Positions 12,001-25,056 of a DNA stretch of 64,000 bases are shown here, in pieces. The stretch is taken from NCBI GenBank assembly GCA_907165065.1, contig OU015528.1, forward strand, positions 45,251,515-45,315,514, read 5' to 3'. A program made the translations under genes and the position numbers. Source of the stretch: Caprimulgus europaeus. Lineage: Eukaryota > Chordata > Aves > Caprimulgiformes > Caprimulgidae. The first letter of the stretch is position 1, and the number at the start of each line of letters is the position of its first letter. Below the pieces are notes generated by a model, which saw only the letters and a list, made by a program, of their open reading frames with translations, did no database searches and had not been told where the DNA came from.

Positions 12001-15000
12001 TTAGGACTACTTGTTATAGTTGTGTTCTCTAGGCACCTCTCCTTTATTAGTGAAATTATGCAAGATAATATTGAAAAATCTTCTGGGTATCACAGGGATG
12101 TGAGAGTGACAACACCTGATGAATTATTTTCCCAGGCCCTCCACCAGAATTTCCTCTATGTGAGACTGAAGCAAAGGAGAATAGAATGAGGAACAGGTAA
12201 TACAACTCAGAATAATGTATGAAAGAAGAAAATATATTAGAATTGCTTATCTTTACATTTTTATCCAAGAAGAAACCTTTTCAATCATGGCTATGCAGCA
12301 CAATTCAGCACACACTAGACTGGTGACTAGCATCATCATAGTCACACCAGAGTGGGGATGTGCCCTGTCCAACATACACAACTTCTTGGCAGAACAAATT
12401 AAAGCAAGCAGAGTGCAATAATGGAGCTATATTGCTTCTTACTAGGTAAGCTGCCACCGACACTTTTAAATACCCTAGAGGTTAGGGCTTCACACAGCCA
12501 TCTACATCAGGGACTACAGCCCTCTAAGATTATGCTCCGTATTTAACTATTACTTGATTAATCAAGAAACAGAATTATTGAACTTAGGAAAATGCACATA
12601 TTTTTCTAATTCTTTTTTTATAGATATTTTTGCAATGATAATGTGAATTATTTTCTTCTAGTTTTGAGATCATTCTCAATTCACAAATTTAAAATATCAA
12701 AGATAAGATAGTCTTGCTATGTTTTACTTTCTCATCTTCAGATTCTAAGTTACTTATGGTCATAATCTTTATTAATGCTAAATTAATATCTTGTCTTCCT
12801 TAATCAGTCTCCATGTGCACAATAGAATATGAGCATAGACTGGATAAAAAAAAGTGCATGTAGGATAGTTATTCACCTTGGAGACAGCTCGACAAGATCT
12901 CTTTTAATACTTAACTGTTTTCTTAGATTTCTCAGAGGCTGCAGGGTATTCAGGGTCACCTTGCATTTACAAAGAGAACAAGCAGGATAGAATCCCCTCA
13001 GGTCAGGAACTATATGAATGAAGAATCTCTTTCTATAAAACTGATGTGAAAAAAGATAAACCACAACTAACGTAACAGTACGGTAGTTTAAAGTTTCCAG
13101 CATGCAAGTTGCATGCAGGAATTTTCAGATCGTTCACCTGATTAAGAATCAGAGAAATTAGTTCCATGAATTATAAGAGATGGTTGGAAAGATTAGATAG
13201 CATAACTGTTAAGTAAAAGTTGATGAAAGTAATTTAGGAAGATTTCAGATTGGTCTGTTGGTCTGTTGAGAATGTCAACAATGTTTTCTTCAGCCAGAGT
13301 ATAGAAGCTTTTTCCTTTTCCAGAAGAAATGTTGGAGGTTTCTGATTTACTGCAGACCAGCTAGGTGCAGGAGGTACCTTCCTCTGGAAGACTGCAAAAA
13401 CCCATTTTTCACTGTAGGCCTTGGGCAGCTGATTTAGCAGGAAAGTGAAAAGAATGAAGGTAAAATGAGCTAAAATAGCTAGGAAAGTAGCTTCTAGTAT
13501 TTGAGTGCAGAAATACACATATTGCAGCTGTGGCATTACAGAGGCAATTAAATGGGTGTTCCATAATCTTCGCTTGACTCACAAGCCAAATGGGACGTAC
13601 CATTTTAAAATTCTGCCTTCATGCACTACATACGTGCATAAGTGCTGTATAATAATGTTCTATCTCCAGATTAGTGGATACAACATGACTAAGTGTGCTA
13701 TTTTAATCACCTTTGCAATGATGATTACTCTACTGTAAGACACTTCTGAGAATCTTTAATCTAAGACTAGTCATTCATCTCCATTTCTTCCTTGTCACAA
13801 TCCACCCTGATGCTGTCTAATGTGACCTTTCTACTCTTATTTCACCATGCTGTTTGCTGGAAAATTATTTTTAATCTGTATGTTCCTTCATAACAAATAT
13901 GCCTTATCTCTCTTTTTATATAGACTGAAAAAGAGAGTGGTTATCTTGATATCTATGATAATCTGTTTAAAGTAGTGCAATGAAAGGGACTGCAGAGGAA
14001 ATACTTTTATGTAATTTAGTTCTGCAACTTCTATCTGCTCCACTTTTGTGTTTAAAAAGGGAGAAAAGAAGCAGGCACAGGGTATTTTAGTGGAAGGCCA
14101 AGAATATTGAATAAAGCTACTCTATTTGTTAAAGGATTGTCAGTGGAATACTATCTCTGCAAAGCCATTCACTGAGGAAATAACCTTTATATTCCTTTTG
14201 TACTACCAAATTTGTATACTGATAGATAACAATGTTTAGCTATTGTGTGAGGGTATGAGGCTCATACATGAAAAAAAAATAGCAAAACCGGTGTTCATTT
14301 TGTGCCAATTAGTTTGCTACATCTTCACTACTTCATTTTTACTTAATGGTAATAATGGTGATAATGGTGATCACAAACTGGTGATCTCAGAGGGCCTCAG
14401 GTAAGCCAACAACATCCTCGTATAAGAATTATGTTAAAGGGGCTTACCCAAAATTCAAATGGAGGGCTGTGTGTTATCTTCTGTTCTTTACAGAAAGTGT
14501 AGAAGAGGTGATGGACCAAAACATCCTATATATCTGAGAGCTCCCATTCTGCTATGCTCCAACAGATGGCAGGGCTTCCAGGAATTTCTAGAGTTTTTCC
14601 TGCTGGGATCCTATGTAAGGTATGGTTGTCCCTCTGCGTGAAAAAAAGGCAGAAGAACAAGCCATCATAAAACATAAGGGATATCCTTGTGTTTATTTTG
14701 TTAAATTAATTTACACAGTTAGAGAAGGAGAAAGCTATAATTACTCTTTTTGGTCGCTAGATAGTGTTGCTGAATTTTCAAGCACACCTCTACAAAGGGC
14801 AAAATATGAAAGTTCATCTTGTTCTAAAGATAGTGGTTTTTGTTAGAGCATTACCTGTTCTAAGTGGTGGAATAGCTCTGGAAAAACAACATGCATTTAA
14901 TTGTGTCTATTGGATATTCAAGACAATAATTTATTTACTAGGAACAACTTAGTAGTTTTGTGTAAGGTTGCCAGAAGGAGCACCTGCTAAGTACTTGAAA

Positions 15001-17174
15001 TAAAAAATGCGCAATTCAGATATACGGATAGGAGAGGGATAGTAGTTTGTGAAAACTCTGTCCATACTCTGCCCTCAGTCACCTTCCTGTAGTTCCAGAA
15101 TAACTCTTCAGAAAGTTAATAGTTACACTAAAATGAGAATATATAACTGAAAGCAGTATTTGCTATACTCTTTGGAAATATAGTGTTAACTTCTACCTAA
15201 GACTACAGAAGTGAATGAAAACGGAGGTTAAAATATACCAACTTCAGTAAACATAATTGATATTATTTAAGATACCACTTTACTAATTGTCTTGCTAATA
15301 ACAGTAGCCCTAGAAATAATACTCGAAAAGAGTCTTTAAGATCATTGGCAATTAAGATATGTGAATAATATTTCTGATAAAACAAACTTATGGAATATTG
15401 GATTGGTTGAATGAACTCTGTAGAACACTTAAAGCTTGCTGTAAAATATATGTCGTTTCCTCTGGTTAGACTAGTATATGCTTACTTTTATTTACTACAA
15501 AGCAGGAAGAGCAATAGTGGAAATCACAGAGTATTTACAATTCATATACCTTTCAAGTCTATAAAGAATTTAAGCATATTTCAATTAGTCCTACTGAAGT
15601 ATTTTTTAATAAAGTTAATTACTTATGGTTAAAGTATATTATCTTAAATGCCATTCTGGATGTGACCCTAATGACATCAGGGATAAGAGTCTATAATAAT
15701 TAATATATTCTCATGCACAAATTTCTTTTGAAATTATATTAACCACTAAACAACTGTGGACTATGTAATCAATAGATTTTGTTTGTTTCTATCTCTTCCA
15801 CAAATTAGTAGATGTAAAAGGCAGTTCAACCAAAGTGCAATAAAGCATTCCACTATGGGGTATGTGAATTAGGTGAGCAGGCCAAAAGTGACCAGTTTAA
15901 TTAATCATGATGTATCAGCAAAACAGAACAGCTGCCTTGGGGTATTAGTGGCTCAGAGCTTTAATTTTTAATCACTGCATATAATTACTCATGTGTCAGA
16001 ATACACTTTTGATTTACTTATAGAACTTAGAGTAAGAGAAACATATATACCTCTTAACCCTATCTGAGAATCAAGCATCAGTTCAAGGGCTGGCTCCTTC
16101 AGTGGTATCAGAGTAGGCAAACTGTGAATGCAAAAGTGAGTATATAGTTGCAACCAGATGTTTTGGCCTAGTATTCAGTGTTGATTATATGAACTCAGAC
16201 ACTTAGGAACACTAAATGCCTTTCCCTAACCACAGTGCAAAATACTTAAGCGTTGCAAATGACCTTTTCTACCCTTCCTCCTTTCCCCTGTTTTCACGAT
16301 CTAAATATTCCAGTTATAAAGTAACTTCAAATAAAGGATGTCAAAAGCACATTTGAAATGGTCAGTTGATGAGAGATATATCTGCCTGAGCAGAATTTCC
16401 AGAAATATTTACTTGGAAAAATGCTGACGCTACTGTGGCTGTGTTTGGACCCATTTTGAGTATAATTTCTTGTGCCTGCTCAGACAAAGGAATCAAATAG
16501 CAGAATTCACAGAAAAAGACCTTTTAAAAAGAATATTAGAGAATAAGAACACAGAAAATTTTGAACTTGTAAATGTGACTAGTCATAAAAATTTATGTTT
16601 CTTTTAATCAGTCCTGGAACAGAAAAATACTATATGACTCATCCATCCAATCAAAGCTCTTTAAAACAGCTTAGATGTTGAATTTCAAATATTTGCAGTT
16701 GTGAACAATATATACGCTAAAACTTACTCAGAGAAATTATCTCATTAATACTTTTGAGAAAATTATAAGAAGATCATGACAAAATCACATGCAGAAACAG
16801 AGCTAAAACTAATTAAAACCATTATTCACCATCAATTATTTGAAGCTTCTAGTCATCGCCAATATCAGATACCAAGCTTGTAAAGCAAGAGTAAAAATAC
16901 TTTGAAGCAAGAATATATCTTTCATAGTAGCCAATTTTTACACCCTTCTTCATGATTGTATTATTTATATATAGTTTTAGGTATGACAGAATACAATTAG
17001 TCTTTTACATAGTCTTACATTTTTATTAAATTTTTTTTTTAAAGAGCTCAGCATTGTTACAATTACGGGAAGTATGCTGCATGACTTACAGTGTAAATAG
17101 AAGAAAATTAACTTTGTCCCAATGAGTGTATTGTAAGAATGTTTTTTGCTTTAGCTTTCTGTCAATATCTTGTT

Positions 17175-17188
17175 GTTTTTTTTTTTTT
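17175..17188. repeat. Poly-T run
   Basis: A T homopolymer just upstream of the octamer hairpin. It is not followed by any recognisable retroposon body. Confidence 0.7.
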
Positions 17189-17206
17189 AAGACAAAGAAA
17201 TAGATT

Positions 17207-17245
17207 ATTTGCATATAATCAATATGCAAATATTGATTATATGCA
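17207..17245. repeat. Perfect hairpin with opposed octamer motifs
   Basis: The 16-bp arm TGCATATAATCAATAT (17210-17225) is followed by GCAA and its exact reverse complement ATATTGATTATATGCA (17230-17245). Two POU-type octamers sit on it: ATTTGCAT at 17207-17214 and ATGCAAAT at 17224-17231, in opposite orientations. The palindrome and motifs are seen directly. Binding by an OCT/POU factor is only inference. No mobile element was recognised around it. Confidence 0.8.
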
Positions 17246-18013
17246 GATATATATGTATTTAAACAATGGGGTCATAGACTTCTATGCAAACAGATCATGA
17301 AACAGAAAAACTTAATTTGTTGAATTTGATAATGTGCAGAAAAATTACTTGTAATTATAAAACTGTGAATTTAGCATGAAGCCTTAAATTGTAACATAAA
17401 TCCAAGCAGATATTCTCAACCCAACAGTATGGCTTTAGAAATAGTCAGTGACGTGGTCTGAGCATGGATCTCTTAACCTCTGCTAAAACTGTTTCCTATT
17501 GCTGGGTAGTCACTGGGGACAGAAACAAACCTGAGTTTTTAAAGGAACCTTTAAATTGGACATGTGCCTAATCAATTCAGTACCTAATCAATTACAAATG
17601 GTTAATGTGATAGTGCTTTGAGAAGGAACTGTGAATTCCCCCAAAAGAAATCTATTTAAACTGTACTCCAGAGGAAGGGGGAAAGTTTTTTGAGACGCAG
17701 GTCCTTGGTTTGAACTTTGTGGATGATGGCCTGCAGTAGGGCTTTTGTATGTTTTCATTCTCTGTTCAAGAAACTTTGAGGAGACCACTGTCTTTCAAGT
17801 CTACAGAACACAATTACGTACAGCTGGATTAGTAGGCATTAAAAACAATTTATTTAAGTAATCTTTACTCAGTGCTTGCAATTTTTAAATTTACATTCAT
17901 AATTCAAGTAGATAACTCTGAGGATGTCCTGAGAGACACAGTAATACAGGAAGATGATGAGACATGATATCAGGTATCTTATACAGGCAGATCCTTTTTG
18001 GAGTAAAAAGTAA

Positions 18014-18037
18014 AGAGAGAGAGAGAGAGAGAGAGAG
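18014..18037. repeat. (AG)12 microsatellite
   Basis: Uninterrupted AG dinucleotides over 24 bases. Likely length-polymorphic. Confidence 0.9.
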
Positions 18038-18963
18038 GGCAGTGCAATGTGCTGCAAAGATGACACTTATTAATAGACTAAACTATTAAAATGTATGTTA
18101 ATTGTTAAAAAACATGAAAACTGATTATTTCTATAATTCAGTGCTGTCCTGTAATTCAGTCTCATGATTCACCATCAAATCTAAACAATGACATGAAAAT
18201 TTACCAATAAGTTTCTCCTTATTCACTCTTAATTCACCAAGAGAAGACAGAAGGATAATATGAAGGGCAAGCAGTCTACGGAAATAAAGAAAAGGTTTCA
18301 CAGGAAAACTAACCTTCGCTCACTAGCAGCAAAACTGCGATTCCCTCTTCAAGTTTTGTTACAGTCCTGACATAACTCAGACAAAAAGAGCAAGTCTATG
18401 CTTACCTTTCCTATAGCCACAGGCGAATGAAGTTATCAAGAACCAGAAGTTCAGGGTATTCCAAAAGACTTTTATTCCCCGAAGAAAGGCCAGCCACACT
18501 ATGCTGGATACCTGGTAAACAGGCAGGCATATGCCACTTCAGATTGGCATATTGGCAGAAAAGCACAATATGGAGACAAACATGGATACCATTCTCTAAA
18601 GGGTAAAAAGCTAGATATATTACAGCAACCTGAATGTCTTAAAATACAGACACTTATGTTTGTATTATAGCAGGAAAGAAAGAAGACATTTGTTGCTTCT
18701 ATTTTTGTTTCTAATGAGAGAAGCCAATAAGGAAGTGTTACAGGAGCTTGGAGGACTTTGCCTTCTGGAGGGTACAGATTCCTCCAGAAGGTTCTCAGAG
18801 ATTTTTAGTCTCAAAAAGCAGAACCAGGATACTCATGAAATATCACAGGTTGCAGAAGAAAGGCCTGTTACACATGTTGTTTTTGCATATCCTGTTGGAT
18901 AACAGGCGCTTTGGTTTTAAAGACAATCTTTTTCCACCTTTGCTTCCCTTCCCCACCCCCCAC

Positions 18964-18976
18964 CACACACACACAC
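18964..18976. repeat. Short (CA)n run
   Basis: About six CA units following a C-rich stretch. Confidence 0.75.
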
Positions 18977-20357
18977 TTTTGCAGGAGACAGAAGTGTTCT
19001 GCTTCTCTGCTAATTCAGATTTTATACACAACACCCTTGACCAGGGACATTGACAATACAAGAAAACTGATAACTTGGGTAATTGTTTTGCTAAGAGTCC
19101 CCATTCTTCAGACAACTGATCCTAGGAGATTATTTTATCTTTCTATCTTACTTTCTTCTGCAATATTTCTTTTTGTAGTTATTGATCCCCTTTTTTTTCC
19201 AGTACTGTTTTGATATGCTGAGCATGCAATCTCTATGGAAAATCAAAGGGTTTCACATCCTATTCTTGCTTACTCTCTTCCCTTTCCTTATTCTCCTAGG
19301 CTTTCACAATTCAGGCTATCTTCATGTTTCCTTGCATAAAAGGAGGAAGACATGATCCCTCAGTCTTCTGTTCTTCCAAAAGTTCAGTTGCTATGCAGTT
19401 GACCTCTCCTCTGGCCTCTTTCTGTTGTTGTATGACCCCATGTAATGTCTTCTCACTTTCAACTGCAACATCTTGAAAAAAAAATGAAAAGTATGAGGGG
19501 GTTAGCAGTGATATTGTGTACTGCATTTCTCATCAAGTTTTAGATATGTGATAGATAAGAAAGATAAGTTGGCAGTGGAGCAACACTGGTTCAGATCTTC
19601 TGAGGACCTCAACCTTAATGTTGATAAATCACATCTATGGAAATTCTCCTTTTTAGAAGACCAAATGCTAAATCAGAGTACAGCAGTAGATACTGAAAAC
19701 TTGTACACTCAGTCCTAATCCAGAAGGTCCTGTTTGCACTGGTTAGCGTCAGCTATAGAAGATGTAGAAGACCTCTTGGCCTTGCAAGCTTTAGCTTTAA
19801 GAATTCGTAAATTCAGTAAACAAAAGTCAAACTTACTAACCAGCACAGTACACAAATCTTGATAATTGATAAGGAATTACAGACTAAAAACTGGATAGGC
19901 AGCTATTCCAGTGCCATCATCTAAGCATTTTGGTCAATTCATTAATAGTAAATAGTAGATAGGCCGCAAATAACTACATAGGCTAGTTACTTTCTGGTAC
20001 ACGGCTTTGATGTTTTCTATTTCTTCTCTGGAATACTCAGATTCTGCAAGACTTGTATCTTTTACAGTAACAATGAGATTCAACTTTCACTTTAGGAGCC
20101 AGCATGCTTCTTACATCAGAAGAGTATAGTTAAAAAAACAGCAGCCTCTTAAAGTGAAATGTAAAACTAAGAAGTGGTCTATAAAGGATATTGTGACTGA
20201 CTTATGTGAGTGGTTGGTAGAGACATTAATGAAAAAAATCTATCATGTCCTGGATGCTGTCTGCTGAAGTTATAAAATATGGTATCTATTCTGACAAAAA
20301 ACATACCCCCATAAGAGCTGTGACATTAAAAAGCAAAATACCTTGTCTGGTGGCTTC

Positions 20358-20383
20358 TCTTTTTTTTTTATTTTTTTTTTTTT
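20358..20383. repeat. Interrupted poly-T tract
   Basis: A T run with one interrupting A, after CTTCTC. On the minus strand it would be a poly-A, but no retroposed sequence is recognisable next to it. Confidence 0.7.
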
Positions 20384-22073
20384 GATAGCTCTCTGTTTCA
20401 CTTCTTATAGTAAGCTCTCCTGCAGGTCCAGAGAGGTGCTTTTCCTTCCAGAACAGGTGTGCTCTTTTTCTTGATCACCTTTTTGAATGCTTCCTGTAAT
20501 ACCTGCCCTCCCCTCATTAGAAGATTGTTCTTTGATGGTCTTCATTAACATGGTACGCTCTGCAAATGCAAAAAACTTCACAGTCTATTCCAGATCATTT
20601 AGGAAGAAGCAGATGTATCACCCTACCACAGAGATTCACCTGTTTTCCAAACTTAGAAAGACAGGGCTTAGTATTTGGTGCCATCACTCCTTGTTGCTGT
20701 AACCAACTTCTGAATGATACTTGATGAATGCTTGCAATAATAAAAATGACAAGCTGAGAGTGTTTCTTAATGTTCTTCCAAGATGCAAGAGCCAGTGCAT
20801 CTTCTGCTTGGTTCAGGAATTTAGTAAAACCAGCTTATGTAGTCATTACTGATGTGTAAATAGGCCTTTTCGTCAAAAGGAAAAAAATTCACTTACAATA
20901 CTGATAACACAGGTTGCAGAACCCAGATAAGTAATTAGAATGAATTCATTAAGCCTCAAGGAGTAAACATTTACCTCCTACTGGTTCAGAAAGGACCTTT
21001 TGCTGTAAACCCTTCAGAAAGAAGAAGAGTCATGTTATTCTGGAACTACTACTATGGCACAGAAGAATGAACAGGGGCAGAGTCTGAACAAAAGTCTGGT
21101 CCTACAGCTTTATATTTTCCTAGCGTCTTTCTTTAATCTCTTCTGTGAAAATTGTCCTTTCTATGCAACAGGGAAAGAAAGAATTATAGTTCTCATAAAA
21201 ACAAATACAGAATGCTGCAAGTCTGCAATTCACACATTGCACTCAAGAGAAAAGTATCAGAGATCAGGATTTGGTAAGCTGCTATATATGTATTCAAACA
21301 TTTAATTGTTTGTTTTTGGTTTTTTTTTTTTCTTCCTGTAGAATATGACTTGTGACTGTGTGCCAGGGCATTTCTTAACGTACACATAGAACCAGATTAC
21401 TTGTCTAAGTTGCTCAGAAGTTGTCTTTATTTTATAACAAAAATGCAGTAAGACTGCCTGAAAGAGAATGAGGTATAAGCTGGTTTTTTTGCCTGCCATT
21501 TCAGGCACCAAGTTCTGCCAATGCTCCAACAGGGAGGTTCTCATCAATTTGTGTAATAAAGCAAAGCAAGAGAAGCAGACAAACAACCTATTGAACAAGA
21601 CCAAATCACAACTTGCCTTTGAATCAATCAGCAATGCCCATTAGTGAGCCTGAAGCCTGCAAGGGAAACCTGCTCACTCCAGAAAGGATACCTCTGTTTA
21701 TGGCTAAACTGCTCAGTGGAACAGAGCCAGGGAATAAGCCCAGGCACCACAGAGCTGATCATCCATGTTAATTAACTGATAGCCTTCTCCCTGGGATGGC
21801 CAATTAGCAGTCTCTGGGGCATAGTTCACAGGGTAGCCTGCTCCAGGGAGAAATGATCACTTGTTTTTTTGGGGCAAAGAATGAGATTTTTGCTGAATGA
21901 ATACGAGTCAGCTCATGCCACTTAATTTCAGAGCCCACAAATAGTTCCTAACCATGTTTTGGTAGCACTCTAACTCAGCCTCTGCATTACTAGCCCTCTC
22001 AAAAATAACCTTTTAATCTCCAACCTTACCAGTACCTACCTTACCCTATCTAAGTCCATGAGCTGAGAATGTC

Positions 22074-22113
22074 CTTGACTGCTTTCTAATACACTTGACT
22101 GCTTTCTAATACA
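22074..22113. repeat. Perfect 20-bp tandem duplication
   Basis: The 20-mer CTTGACTGCTTTCTAATACA occurs twice head to tail with no mismatch (22074-22093 and 22094-22113), followed by CTG. It looks like a recent replication slip. Confidence 0.9.
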
Positions 22114-23827
22114 CTGTTTCATCATACACAGGACTTAACTGCTTTCCTTAAATACTTAAAAAGTTTATAAGCTCTGCTAGTTTGTCAGTGTTGTTGTGGC
22201 AGCTGAAAATAGATAGGAAGAAAATTCAAGCTTCAAAATTGTAAATACTACTTGATAGCAAGATTTCCACAAACCTGTTACACACTGTTAGCATGAAAGT
22301 TGCAGAAATATCAGTGGTTTTTCCTTTTTTTTGGGTATGTATCAATTTTCAGTCTTAGAAATATCTCCACGATTATAGTATATATGATCTTTTCCTGAGT
22401 GGAAGTATTTTGCTTCAGAAATAAGATAAATTGTTTTCAAATATTTTTAGAAGAAACTTCCTGCCCTCTGAATTAACCTCTAAATCAAAATCCCTGAAAA
22501 ACTTGACCTCAAAAAACATGCAGATTCTGACTCCTCTGGCTGTTGCCTGCTTCTGCTAGTGAGTAAGAACATTTCTTTGCTCAACATATATGATGTATTT
22601 GATGTTGTAGGAACTTGATTACAAGAAGCTCCTGGGTCACTTGAAGATGATTATTGGAATGATCAGAAACATTCAGAAATGCTTTCTGTCCTCCCTTCCA
22701 AATCAGCCCAAAGGATCTCCACACTACTCAGGTTTGGTGACTCACAAAGCTTAGAAGTTTTCTGGCATATTACTCAACACTCAGCCACTGATATGATGCA
22801 AAAATTGCTCTTGTCCTCAACCACTGCAGAAGAGATCGCTATCCAGAGACAATGAGGTAGTTTTTCATTAAGGCAGAGCTCAGTAACACAGAATCTGGAT
22901 ATTTGCTTAGCGTATTTTTTATTCCCCATAATAAGGTAGCCTTTGAACCGTGGAGGTCAAAAGCACCATCACATAGGATATTTAGTCATGGAAGGTAACT
23001 GTTTCCCTCCACTGACCTTGGAGAGTGCCTACAAAGTAGCAAGAATAACATACTAATACGTTTATATCAAAAAGTAAGATTACAAAGGCATCTATCTACA
23101 TTTTAATGAACTTAAATATTACAATAACTAACAAATATCTTGCTTTGTTAATAATAAACACAAATTTCATCAAACATAGCTTATTTTCTCATCCTTGAAA
23201 CTGAAAAATAACTAAATGGGAAGGATGTGATATTTTGTGGAAAGTGTCAGCTTTTTACTAGCAAGCATAGTCTGATCAACTTAATATCTAAAAATCTATG
23301 ATTAAGTTTGAAATTATTTTACAGAAATGTAAACAAAATAAACAAGAACAAAATCACCATGCTTCATATACATCCCGGTTAAAAGAGTTAGGTGGTAACA
23401 CACAAAGAAAAGACAAGTAAAAGTCAGATAACCTACAAGTGACTTAGTAGAAACACTAAAAATGTTCCTGTATCATTACCTATATGCTAAAGAGTTTCTC
23501 AGTAGAAAATGGCAGCCTGCTACATCTGCATACCACTAATCCTCAGTAAAGTGATCTCTATTACACCCAGACTTCTTCAGAAAGGATTTAAGCAAGAAGA
23601 CCACTGCATTCAAACCTGTGAACTTGTAGAAAGATCTAAACAGTTCGTATTCATCAATGCAAAATGGTGTTTGGCAAATTATCGATATAGTATAAACTAT
23701 GTAAGCAGCAAGGTTATGACATTCTGGAGGATTTAAACTGTAGCAAGAAGAGGAGTCACCATGCACCATGCCATTGTCATGTGTCATTAGGTCATTTCTA
23801 CACTTCCGGTAAGGGTCCCTTCTGGTG

Positions 23828-23843
23828 TCCATGGGCCCATGGA
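23828..23843. repeat. 16-bp perfect palindrome
   Basis: TCCATGGGCCCATGGA reads the same on both strands. It lies at the left edge of the GC-rich patch. Confidence 0.9.
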
Positions 23844-24025
23844 AGCCCCCAGACAGTGCTCTGGGGAGGCCCTGCACGACCATCCCAGGGCCATATCTGA
23901 CCCATTCACCTCACTGCACCTGTCCCTGCCACCCACCCATGGGCTGGCATCCCAGCCCAGCCTCAGCCTGTCCCCAGGGAGGTGCCTGATGGCCAGAGCT
24001 GGGGTAGCCCTGGTCCCCCCCCCCC

Positions 24026-24057
24026 CTCACTGCCCTGCTCCTGGCTGGGGCAGTGAG
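24026..24057. repeat. 10-bp-arm GC-rich hairpin
   Basis: CTCACTGCCC (24026-24035) pairs with GGGCAGTGAG (24048-24057) across a 12-base loop, directly after a run of 12 C. Confidence 0.8.
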
Positions 24058-24359
24058 AAAGCTCTGGGCTGCCAGGCCTTGCTCTGCTGCCCTGGGGAGG
24101 CCCAGGCACCCTGGCCCCAGGGAACCCCCAACCTTGTGGGACCCTGACACTTTGGGACTCTTGCTAAATTTTGTTGCTCCTCTATCTGTTCTCAAAATCC
24201 ATTCTTTCCTTTTCATCACCAAGGGTAATACATTTCTTTAAATCTTTTGCAAAGTGATCCATAAAACAGACCATGGATCTCTGTGGCATGCATTACACAC
24301 CAGCTTAGTTCAGCTTTGAAATACTATGATATTAAATAACAGTGCTCGAGACTTCTGTC

Positions 24360-24690
24360 AGTATCTTATAGAAAAGTTGAGTCATTTCTGGCTCAGGAGC
24401 TGCCAGTAGTAGGAAAAGGCGCCACAGCCACAAGAGAGGGTGTTGTCTACACCTACAAGGCTCCACCTGCAAGGCACCTCCGGCTGTTGAAGTGCTGCAG
24501 CTCAGTCAATGTGATGTCAGGCTCCTCCTGTGCCATTTCTGCTGTTCCATGAGGTGGGCGAAGGCTTTCTGAGGGAAGTGAGTCACAGGCTGAGATGTAC
24601 ATAAGCACCAACTTAACAAATGTGTGACCTCAGCCTGTGATGACATACCCAGGTAGTGCAGCTACTGACAGCAATGCAGATGGGATACCA
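24360..24690. other. Moderately GC-rich segment with inverted repeat, unidentified
   Basis: Less AT-rich than its surroundings and lying just beyond the 23.8-24.2 kb patch. It contains the 12-bp inverted repeat at 24583-24640. No coding signal or known repeat recognised. Confidence 0.4.
24583..24640. repeat. 12-bp inverted repeat with 34-bp spacer
   Basis: TCACAGGCTGAG (24583-24594) is exactly complementary to CTCAGCCTGTGA (24629-24640). The spacer is AT-richer. Two short flanking inverted arms could mark a small non-autonomous DNA element, but no target duplication was found. Confidence 0.75.
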
Positions 24691-24990
24691 CAAATTTCAA
24701 CAATATATTCCCCTGGATAAAACTTGTGGTTGAATAATTCAGCTGTAAAGGATAAACCAGCTTCCAAAGGGTAAATCAGGATGTACAAGACCTCTGAAAT
24801 GACACCTTCACACTACAATGCAGACAATCAGGACTACCCCCTTGATGCAGGACAGCAGGGAAAGTCCCGTTTGCTTGCTTTTCACCTGATCAAATGGAAA
24901 TCAAATTAAAATAATGCATAACAAAATATGGATATTGCTAATTTTTCTTCTACTAGAGTGGATAGGAACACCGATCATGGGTTCAGAATT

Positions 24991-25056
24991 CACTGCACTA
25001 AGTACTGTGCAGACAATAAGGTGATCCCTGCTCTGGGGAGTGTACAGTATTAATGT
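24991..25056. repeat. Possible decayed ancient amniote repeat fragment
   Basis: The segment GCACTAAGTACTGTGCAGAC followed by GATCCCTGCTCTGGGGAGTG and TACAGTATTAATG resembles a motif in old amniote interspersed repeats, of the type GTCCCTGCCC-x-AAGAGCTTACA. The match is short and recalled from memory, so the call is weak. Confidence 0.3.

Larger units (their letters stand above)
6757..17206. other. AT-rich intron with minor simple repeats
   Basis: No gene or classifiable transposon seen. It holds a 21-bp imperfect tandem duplication at about 8771-8811 (ACTACCTTTAATAG twice) and a (TTA)n run near 9062-9084. A few open frames reach about 100 codons (for example 13234-13536, minus strand) but lack any recognisable domain or splice context. 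Confidence 0.5.
17246..23819. other. AT-rich intron with simple and short tandem repeats
   Basis: No exon or classifiable element seen. It contains a 16-bp imperfect duplication near 17564-17594 (CCTAATCAATT twice), an (AG)12 run, a short (CA)n run, an interrupted poly-T run and a perfect 20-bp tandem duplication, listed separately. A moderately less AT-rich patch at 21640-21870 has no recognisable identity. Confidence 0.5.
23820..24160. repeat. GC-rich, CpG-poor patch, unidentified
   Basis: This roughly 340-bp block is markedly richer in G+C than the surrounding intron but has few CpG pairs, so it is not a CpG-island promoter. It contains a 16-bp perfect palindrome (23828-23843), a run of 12 C (24015-24026), a 10-bp-arm hairpin (24026-24057), and the 12-mer CTGGGGAGGCCC twice (23861-23872 and 24092-24103). 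Open frames of about 100 codons on both strands reflect base composition. It could be a decayed LTR or other repeat. I do not recognise the family. Confidence 0.5.

Noticed and set aside
13234-13603. Minus-strand frames of 64-100 codons, one containing NQKPPT, considered as the ANKS1B exon after SAM2
   Set aside because: The expected start with Val and the basic helix sequence are absent and no acceptor fits. The short similarity to a QKPPR-type segment is chance.
23839-24222. About 100-codon frames on both strands in the GC-rich patch
   Set aside because: High G+C makes stops rare on both strands. The Pro/Gly/Leu-rich translations show no domain.
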